Assembly: GCA_024277475.1 (NCBI GenBank)
Contig: JAJRVC010000173.1
Coordinates: forward strand, 1-10,822
Source of the DNA: Deltaproteobacteria bacterium
GTDB lineage: Bacteria > Desulfobacterota > Desulfobacteria > Desulfobacterales > JAFDCJ01
Direction of reading: 5' to 3'
DNA length: 10,822 nucleotides
The notes below the pieces were generated by a model that worked only from the letters and a program-made list of their open reading frames with translations, was not told where the DNA came from and made no database searches. The position numbers and the translations under genes are program-made. Below, piece after piece: positions 5,765-10,822 of this stretch (positions are counted from its first letter, which is position 1; each line of letters starts with the position of its first letter).

Positions 5765-6832
5765 TTGGATAAGCGTTGGAACCAGCTGGGCGATCTACTG
5801 GTGGACTATTCCATGGCCATCACGCCGGGTGAAAAAGTAATGATCGCCATGGTGGAAAAGGACACTTACCCCCTGGCGCTGGCACTCTACAAATCCGTCA
5901 TCAAAGCAGGCGCTTTTCCACAGATACAATTCCTATCCGAGGAATTAAGCCGTCTGATGTTGAAATATGGTAACCAGGAACAGATCAGCTGGGTACCCGA
6001 GATTGAGGCTTATGGCATGGAATGGGCGGATGTCTATTTCGGTTTGCGTGGCGCCCACAACCTTGACATATTCTGGGACATTCCGGCGGATAAACTTTCG
6101 GCACTGCGGCACGCGATGGGCACGATTTCCACGCTGCGCTGGCAAAAGACACGCTGGTGCCTGCTGCGGGTACCGAACGCTGCCCTGGCCCATCAGGCCG
6201 GAGTGGACGAACAGACTGTCACTGACATGTTTTTTGATGCCTGTCTGCAGGACTGGCCGCAGTTGAGCCGGGAATGGCAGCGACAGGCGAATATTCTCGG
6301 CCAAGGCAAACAGGTGCGCGTAGTCGCTAAGGAGACTGACCTGCGTTTTTCAATAGAAGGGCGCACCTGGGAGGTTTTTGACGGAAAATTGAACATGCCG
6401 GATGGTGAAATTGCCACATCACCGGTTGAAACAACCGTTGACGGCCATATCTATTTTGATTTTCCGGGGGTACTGGGGGGACGTTTAGTAGAGAATATGC
6501 GCCTGAGCTGGGATAAAGGTGTACTTGAGGAAGCGAGAGCATCGACCCACCAGGATTTCCTTCAGGCGGTAATCCGCACCGATGCCGGTGCCAGTCGGAT
6601 CGGGGAGTTTGCCTTTGGAACCAACATGGCGCTAAAACACTTTTGTCATGATATCCTGCTGGATGAAAAGATCGGCGGGACCCTTCACATTGCATTGGGA
6701 CGCGCCTACCAGAGTACCGGTGGAACGAATACCTCCGCTATCCACTGGGACATCGTTAAAGATGTGCGCCAAGAAGGTCAGGTGTACCTGGACGGAAAAC
6801 TGATTTTTGAAAATGGAAACTTGCTGATCTGA
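5765..6832 (+). CDS. M29-family metallo-aminopeptidase (thermophilic aminopeptidase type)
   Basis: M29 enzymes (AmpS, aminopeptidase T type) remove N-terminal residues using a two-metal centre. The C-terminal half carries the complete ligand set: Glu215 in PDGEIATSPVE, Glu281 in GEFAFGTN, His308 in GTLHIALG, and His327/Asp329 in AIHWD. Tyr315 occupies the usual active-site Tyr position. The N-terminal part (1-190) is the family's cap domain, starting LGDLLVDYSMAITPGEKVMI. At 355 residues it is slightly short of the usual 365-410. The start is TTG at 5765, nine bases after AGGAG (5751-5755). The nearer ATG at 5758 is out of frame and stops after four codons. A peptidase amid carbohydrate genes is odd. 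The 2,5-dihydroxypyridine dioxygenase (NicX) group is related to M29, but the full glutamate set favours a peptidase-like metal centre. Confidence 0.9.
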   Translation: MDKRWNQLGDLLVDYSMAITPGEKVMIAMVEKDTYPLALALYKSVIKAGAFPQIQFLSEELSRLMLKYGNQEQISWVPEIEAYGMEWADVYFGLRGAHNLDIFWDIPADKLSALRHAMGTISTLRWQKTRWCLLRVPNAALAHQAGVDEQTVTDMFFDACLQDWPQLSREWQRQANILGQGKQVRVVAKETDLRFSIEGRTWEVFDGKLNMPDGEIATSPVETTVDGHIYFDFPGVLGGRLVENMRLSWDKGVLEEARASTHQDFLQAVIRTDAGASRIGEFAFGTNMALKHFCHDILLDEKIGGTLHIALGRAYQSTGGTNTSAIHWDIVKDVRQEGQVYLDGKLIFENGNLLI

Positions 6833-6903
6833 CCCGGGTTGATTGCTTTTGATTGAATATCGAATCTTCAATTTCCCTTAATCCGGATCTGGGGACGGTA
6901 ACC

Positions 6904-8439
6904 ATGGGAAGAAAATATCTGTTGGGCGTTGACATCGGCACCTATTCATCAAAAGGTGTCCTGGTATCCAAAGACGGCGAAGTTATTGCCGGTCATGTGG
7001 TTCCACATGACATGCGCATGCCGTATCCCGGACACTTTGAACACGATGCGGATGGTGTGTGGTGGCATGATTTTGTTGAGATTGTTCAGGCGCTGCTGAG
7101 AAAATCCGGTATCGATTCCCGGGAGATACTGGGAATCGGCACAAGCGCAATCGGTCCGTGTGTCCTGCCGATCGATGAGAAAGGCAGGCCTTTACGCCCC
7201 GGCATTTTATACGGTATCGACACGCGGTCGTCAAAAGAGGTCGAGCATCTCAATCAAGTGTTGGGAAAAGAAAATGTTTTCCGCAAAAGCGCAACCCACC
7301 TGGATTCCCAGGCTGCCGGGCCAAAAATCCTATGGATTCGTAACAACGAACCGCACATCTTTGAAAAAACAAGGTGGTTTCTTACCAGCCAGGCCTATCT
7401 TGTATATAAACTCACCGGCGTGGCAAGTATCGATACTTACAGCGCCAGCGGCTATGCGCCCTTGTTTGATATTAAAGATTTCGGCTGGTATGCGAATGTC
7501 GCCCGGCACATCACACCTGTCGAACGTTTACCGAAAGCATCCTGGAGTTGCGAAATCATCGGCGAGGTGACTGATCAGACTGCCCGGGAGACGGGCCTGG
7601 CTGTCGGCACGCCGGTTATCACCGGCACCATCGATGCAGCCGCCGAGGCGATCAGTGCAGGAGTAGCGAAGATCGGTGATATGATGATTATGTTTGGCAG
7701 CAGCATTTTTTTTATCATGAAAAGTGCCGAACTCCTCAAGACCCGGCACTTCTGGAGCGCAAATTTTCTCGAAAAAGAGACCTTCGCTTTTATGGGGGGA
7801 ATGTCTACTTCCGGCAGCCTGACCACCTGGTTCCGCGATCAGTTTGCCCAAACTGAAATCGAGAATGAAAAATCAGGCGGTGAGAACGCCTATGCAGCGC
7901 TCGCCGCAGAGGCGGCCGGATCTATGCCCGGTGCCAACGGACTGATTGCACTACCCTATTTTGAAGGCGAACGCACCCCCCTGCAAGACCCCGCCGCCCG
8001 AGGTGTGTTGTTTGGCCTGAGTCTAAAGCACACCCGCGGTGATATCTATCGCGCCATCCTGGAAAGTGTCGCTTTCGGTATTCGCCACAACGTGGAGGTG
8101 ATGCGTAAGGAAGGGGTCATTCCCAAACGCATCCTGGCGGTCGGCGGCGGTACCCAAAACGATTTGTGGATGCAGCTTGTCTCCGACATAGTAGATATAG
8201 AGCTTGCAATCCCGCAGCAGCTGATCGGCGCCAGCTACGGCGATGCGTTTATGGCGGCTGTAGGCATCGGCCTGTTCAGGAATTTGACGGAAATAAACTG
8301 CTGGGTAAAAAATAAAAAGGTTGTCTCTCCCAACCCGGAAGGTTATAAAAAGTATGGGCTAAATTATAAAATCTTCCGTGATCTGTATAAAACGACTAAA
8401 TCACTGATGCACGAACTATCTGATTCACAAAAGACATAA
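6904..8439 (+). CDS. FGGY-family carbohydrate kinase (xylulokinase-like)
   Basis: FGGY kinases phosphorylate sugars or sugar alcohols with ATP in the cytoplasm. The 511-residue protein opens with the phosphate-1 motif LLGVDIGTYSSKG (6-18). It has the conserved GTSAIGPCVLPID (79-91) and GIDTR (104-108) sugar-side segments, the catalytic base Asp244 in ITGTIDAAAEAISAG, GGMSTSGSLTTWF (298-310), and PYFEGERTPLQDPAARG (351-367). The C-terminal FGGY signature region is ILESVAFGIRHNVE plus AVGGGTQNDLWMQLVSD (412-428). All expected elements are present. ATG 6904 is chosen because it gives the family N-terminus; an in-frame TTG at 6853 would add 17 residues of non-family sequence. It lies 71 bases after the peptidase gene. 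The substrate is not readable: it is nearest to xylulokinase/autoinducer-2-kinase-like members, and a ketose is the best guess given the aldolase and dehydrogenase. Confidence 0.93.
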   Translation: MGRKYLLGVDIGTYSSKGVLVSKDGEVIAGHVVPHDMRMPYPGHFEHDADGVWWHDFVEIVQALLRKSGIDSREILGIGTSAIGPCVLPIDEKGRPLRPGILYGIDTRSSKEVEHLNQVLGKENVFRKSATHLDSQAAGPKILWIRNNEPHIFEKTRWFLTSQAYLVYKLTGVASIDTYSASGYAPLFDIKDFGWYANVARHITPVERLPKASWSCEIIGEVTDQTARETGLAVGTPVITGTIDAAAEAISAGVAKIGDMMIMFGSSIFFIMKSAELLKTRHFWSANFLEKETFAFMGGMSTSGSLTTWFRDQFAQTEIENEKSGGENAYAALAAEAAGSMPGANGLIALPYFEGERTPLQDPAARGVLFGLSLKHTRGDIYRAILESVAFGIRHNVEVMRKEGVIPKRILAVGGGTQNDLWMQLVSDIVDIELAIPQQLIGASYGDAFMAAVGIGLFRNLTEINCWVKNKKVVSPNPEGYKKYGLNYKIFRDLYKTTKSLMHELSDSQKT

Positions 8440-8451
8440 AAGGCTTGCAGG

Positions 8452-8660
8452 CGTTCAGGGGTTCAAGGTTCCATTCTCGTCTCTGGACTGCATTTGGGAC
8501 GCGTACTTACGAGAAAAGTGTCCGCTTTGTCAGGCCTGGTCCAAAATTTGGAGCTGAACTATCAATTATTTGGGAAAATGGGCTTTTTCAACGAAAACTT
8601 CGGATCTTTAATGCCTTCTTTGTTCTTAACCCTGAACGTTGAACGCTGAACCTGTGAACG
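8452..8660. repeat. 209-bp intergenic element with inverted GTTC/GAAC-repeat ends
   Basis: The left end (8452-8471) and right end (8641-8660) are imperfect inverted repeats, matching at 16 of 20 bases. Each end is itself periodic: GTTC at 8453, 8461 and 8468, and GAAC at 8634, 8641, 8648 and 8656, so the 8-then-7-base spacing is mirrored from the outside in. The 169 bases between hold no convincing gene. The element fills nearly all of the spacer between the kinase and btpA-like genes and ends just before the ribosome site GGGAG (8666-8670). It could be a MITE-like or REP-like element or a transcript hairpin. No target-site duplication is obvious. Confidence 0.6.
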
Positions 8661-8678
8661 GTTACGGGAGAAAATAAT

Positions 8679-9491
8679 ATGTCAAAACCATGGATAGAAG
8701 AGGTGTTTGAATGCCGTAAACCGATCATCGGCATGTGTCATTTGAATGCCCTGCCGGGCGATCCTTCATTCGACAAAAGACAAGGCATGAAAGGTGTCCT
8801 TGAATGGGCCCGCAGGGACTTGCTGGCCCTGCAGGCAGGCGGCATCGACGCTGTGATGTTCTCCAATGAGTTCAGCCTGCCCTATCTGACTCGTGTGGAA
8901 ACAGTCACCGCGGCGGCCATGGCGCGTGTTATCGGTGAGTTGATGGATGACATCCGTGTGCCCTTTGGTGTAAATGTACTCTGGGACCCGGCTGCTTCGC
9001 TCGATGTGGCCGTGGCTACGGGCGCCCGCTTCGTGCGCGAGATTTTTACCGGTGTGTACGCCAGCGACTTCGGGCTGTGGAATACCAACTGCGGGGCTGT
9101 CGTCCGTCACCAGCATGCAATTGGCGCGCAACACGTAAAGCTGTTGTTTAATATCGTACCTGAAGCAGCCCGCTACCTGGCTGACCGCGATATCGTCGAT
9201 ATCGCCAGATCAACGGTCTTTAATAACCTTCCCGATGGACTATGCGTCTCGGGTCTGACCGCAGGGATACAGACCGATGAGAAGATCCTCGAGAACGTCC
9301 GGGATGTCGTCCCCGGAACCCCTGTTTTCGCCAACACCGGCGTAAATCTTGAAAATGTGGCAGAACAGCTCGCGATCGCCGACGGGGCGGTGGTCGGCAC
9401 CACCTTCAAATACGACGGCGTGTTTGAAAACCATGTGGATGAAAAACGCGTACAGGCGTTTATGGACAAGGTCAAAGCCATCCGGAGCTGA
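8679..9491 (+). CDS. BtpA/SgcQ-family TIM-barrel protein
   Basis: The 270-residue protein starts with the family hallmark PIIGMCHLNALPGDP (15-29). It continues with GGIDAVMFSNEFSLPY, PFGVNVLWDPAASLDVA and FVREIFTGVYASDFG, and closes with the phosphate-binding-like turn ANTGVN (218-223) and GAVVGTTFK (236-244). The fold is a (beta/alpha)8 barrel. BtpA was named from cyanobacterial photosystem I biogenesis, but most bacterial relatives, such as SgcQ of E. coli, sit in sugar-utilisation operons, and their reaction is not established. Length is normal. GGGAG (8666-8670) lies eight bases before the ATG. It follows the FGGY kinase on the same strand, separated by the 209-bp repeat element, so a role on a sugar phosphate is the most economical inference. 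No membrane segment or signal peptide is seen. Confidence 0.92.
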   Translation: MSKPWIEEVFECRKPIIGMCHLNALPGDPSFDKRQGMKGVLEWARRDLLALQAGGIDAVMFSNEFSLPYLTRVETVTAAAMARVIGELMDDIRVPFGVNVLWDPAASLDVAVATGARFVREIFTGVYASDFGLWNTNCGAVVRHQHAIGAQHVKLLFNIVPEAARYLADRDIVDIARSTVFNNLPDGLCVSGLTAGIQTDEKILENVRDVVPGTPVFANTGVNLENVAEQLAIADGAVVGTTFKYDGVFENHVDEKRVQAFMDKVKAIRS

Positions 9492-9515
9492 CTTCCGGAC
9501 ACGCCGAATTCCGTG

Positions 9516-9532
9516 ATAGCGCCTCCCGCTAT
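9516..9532. terminator. Weak hairpin between convergent genes
   Basis: ATAGCG-CCTCC-CGCTAT forms a 6-base stem with a 5-base loop in the 93-base gap between the convergent btpA-like and aldo/keto reductase genes. A second small stem, GCCT-GAAAA-AGGC (9547-9559), follows. Neither has a T-run behind it on either strand, so factor-independent termination is doubtful; the position is the main support. Confidence 0.25.
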
Positions 9533-9584
9533 AAACTCCGATTGAGGCCTGAAAAAGGCGAAGTAGGCGTGACAAGATAGACGT

Positions 9585-10442
9585 TCAACTAAAAAGCGTC
9601 TGCATATTCATCTTTTCGGCGATGGCGTTCATTTCTTCCTCAGCGGGGCGTTTCTCAAAACCATCCGCAGCCTTCAGCACCTTGGGCAGTTCCTGCAAAT
9701 CACCGACCGTGTTGAGGAATATACCGGGAATACCGAATACCCAATGAACACATCTGGTGATGGCCATTTCATCGGCCAGCGGCTCATACCAGGTGCTTCG
9801 GCTCCGTTTTTTATCGCCCCAATATCCCCGGGCAATTGATTTGATCGTTTGCACAGCGATTTGACGCTCATGGCAGTAAGAGATGAGCTGCTCAAATTCA
9901 CTGGCATAATTCGGGTCCTGCATGAGGAGATAATTACACGGCAAAAGCACGCTGTCAAAGTCGAAGCGTTCCAGGGTCTGTCGGTGAAACCTGGGTGCAT
10001 CGAGGCCATGACCGGTGATGCCGATAAATCGCGTCAATCCCTCTTCCCTGGCCTCAACAAGAAATTCCAGGGCACCGCCGGGTCCCATGATAATTTCCCG
10101 CTCCACAACATCCGTTAGATTGTGAAATTGTAGGAGGTCAACGCGATCCACCTGAAGTCTGTCTAAAGATCGTTGAAATTGGTCTTTGGCATCCTGGTAA
10201 GTTCGTTCACTGGTTTTGGTGGCCAGAAAAAATTGATCCCGATATTTTTTCATCCAGGGTCCCAAACGTAATTCGGCCTCCCCGTATTTGGGTGCGGTGT
10301 CGATATGGTTGACACCGTATTGCCACAAAAGATCCAGGGTTCGATCCGCCTCGGCTTGGCCGACCCCGCCTAAACTCACGGAGCCGAAAATGGTTCTGGA
10401 ACTTAGGTGACCGGTTTTGCCAAAAGCAATTTTCTCAATCAT
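9585..10442 (-). CDS. Aldo/keto reductase
   Basis: AKRs reduce aldehydes and ketones with NADPH on a TIM barrel. The 285-residue protein shows the catalytic tetrad Asp48 in [13 protein letters not shown], Tyr53, Lys76 in LATKTSE, and His107 in DLLQFHN. The start [20 protein letters not shown] gives the usual N-terminal hairpin and first strand. The late segment [11 protein letters not shown] and the helix near [15 protein letters not shown] fit the cofactor end, but the classic KS..R motif for the NADPH 2'-phosphate is not clearly seen. GGGAG lies seven bases before the ATG (complement at 10450-10454). It follows the livF-type gene by 63 bases on the same strand, so it is probably the last gene of a transporter transcript and converges on the btpA-like gene. 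The substrate is unknown; reduction of an aldehyde from sugar-phosphate cleavage is possible. Confidence 0.93.
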   Translation of the reverse strand: MIEKIAFGKTGHLSSRTIFGSVSLGGVGQAEADRTLDLLWQYGVNHIDTAPKYGEAELRLGPWMKKYRDQFFLATKTSERTYQDAKDQFQRSLDRLQVDRVDLLQFHNLTDVVEREIIMGPGGALEFLVEAREEGLTRFIGITGHGLDAPRFHRQTLERFDFDSVLLPCNYLLMQDPNYASEFEQLISYCHERQIAVQTIKSIARGYWGDKKRSRSTWYEPLADEMAITRCVHWVFGIPGIFLNTVGDLQELPKVLKAADGFEKRPAEEEMNAIAEKMNMQTLFS

Positions 10443-10505
10443 CGCATGTCTCCCAAGTGTAAATCACTGCTGTTGGTAAATGGAAACCATCGTTTCTTTG
10501 TCAAA

Positions 10506-10822
10506 TTAACCACCCAAATACGCTTTTTTGACCTCCGGATTTTCCAACAGCTCAGTGGAAGGTCCTTCCACCACCAGGTGGCCGTTTTCCAGCACATACC
10601 CCCGTTGGGCAAATTGCAGTGCCATACGGGCATTCTGTTCCACCAACAAAATGGTAGTGCCCTCCTGATTGATTTCATTTAGCGCATCAAACATGCTCAT
10701 CATTAACAAAGGAGCCAGCCCCATGGAGGGCTCATCGAGCAGCATAACCCTACGCCCGCTCATGTATGCTCTGCCCACGGCCAGCATTTGCTGCTCACCA
10801 CCGCTTAAGGTGCCGGATTTCT
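10506..10822 (-). CDS. livF: Branched-chain amino acid-type ABC transporter ATP-binding protein LivF, C-terminal part
   Basis: About 104 C-terminal residues of a LivF ATPase are visible; the 5' part, including Walker A, lies beyond the window edge. LivF and LivG power the LivHM permease that imports branched-chain amino acids, and relatives take urea, amides or aromatic acids. Seen in order are the ABC signature LSGGEQQ, Walker B VMLLDEPSMGLAP, the switch segment ILLVEQNA (Gln-Asn in place of the usual His, as is normal in LivF), YVLENGHLVVEG, and the family C-terminus VKKAYLGG. LivF is normally about 235 residues, so a bit over half is missing. The rest of the transporter operon probably lies at higher coordinates. 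The aldo/keto reductase follows downstream. Confidence 0.95.
   Translation of the reverse strand, partial: KSGTLSGGEQQMLAVGRAYMSGRRVMLLDEPSMGLAPLLMMSMFDALNEINQEGTTILLVEQNARMALQFAQRGYVLENGHLVVEGPSTELLENPEVKKAYLGG

Noticed and set aside
6853..6903. TTG start 17 codons upstream in the FGGY kinase
   Set aside because: The added residues are not family-like, there is no ribosome site, and ATG 6904 gives the usual N-terminus before the DIGT motif.
8445..8642. 65-codon plus-strand ORF in the kinase-btpA spacer
   Set aside because: It lies almost wholly in the inverted-repeat element, has no ribosome site, and its translation looks like repeat-derived non-coding sequence.

Overview
The window looks like part of the chromosome of an anaerobic or facultative heterotrophic bacterium, most likely a deltaproteobacterium of the Desulfobacterales type. 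This placement is an inference. It rests on the gene styles (an AcoX-like protein, a BtpA/SgcQ protein, a Liv-type ABC transporter), on the intermediate GC content, and on intergenic spacers carrying short periodic repeats (GAAC/GTTC every 7-8 bp, ATCCTGTNN every 9 bp, GATACTGGAT pairs) of a kind I associate with that group. No rRNA, tRNA, CRISPR array or transposase gene is visible.

Left part (1-2955, + strand). An AT-rich leader precedes a gene for the beta subunit of a thiamine-diphosphate 2-oxoacid/acetoin dehydrogenase E1. It is intact except for one in-frame TAA that splits it into 174- and 165-residue halves. A 245-base spacer follows, with a good -24/-12 (sigma-54) promoter candidate, and then an AcoX-type gene of the ATP-NAD kinase fold. 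After that comes a small SRPBCC-fold protein. E1 beta next to acoX is the classic acetoin-dehydrogenase neighbourhood, but E1 alpha, E2 and E3 are not in view.

Middle part (2956-5741, + strand). This stretch is visibly richer in AT and more loosely packed. It holds a class II aldolase, a zinc-dependent medium-chain dehydrogenase and a VOC/glyoxalase-fold protein. Two spacers of about 300 bases contain only repeats and possible decayed reading frames.

Right part (5742-9491, + strand). An M29-type metallo-aminopeptidase (TTG start), an FGGY carbohydrate kinase and a BtpA/SgcQ-family TIM-barrel protein follow. The last two are separated by a 209-bp element with inverted-repeat ends.

Minus-strand end (9585-10822). 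An aldo/keto reductase lies downstream of a livF-type ABC ATPase gene, and the window edge cuts off the livF 5' end. Both converge on the + strand genes.

Working model (inference): dehydrogenase, FGGY kinase and class II aldolase form the logical set oxidise polyol -> phosphorylate ketose -> cleave ketose phosphate to dihydroxyacetone phosphate plus an aldehyde. The aldo/keto reductase could handle the aldehyde, the ABC transporter could import a substrate, and BtpA has a possible sugar-phosphate role. The actual substrate cannot be read from the sequence.
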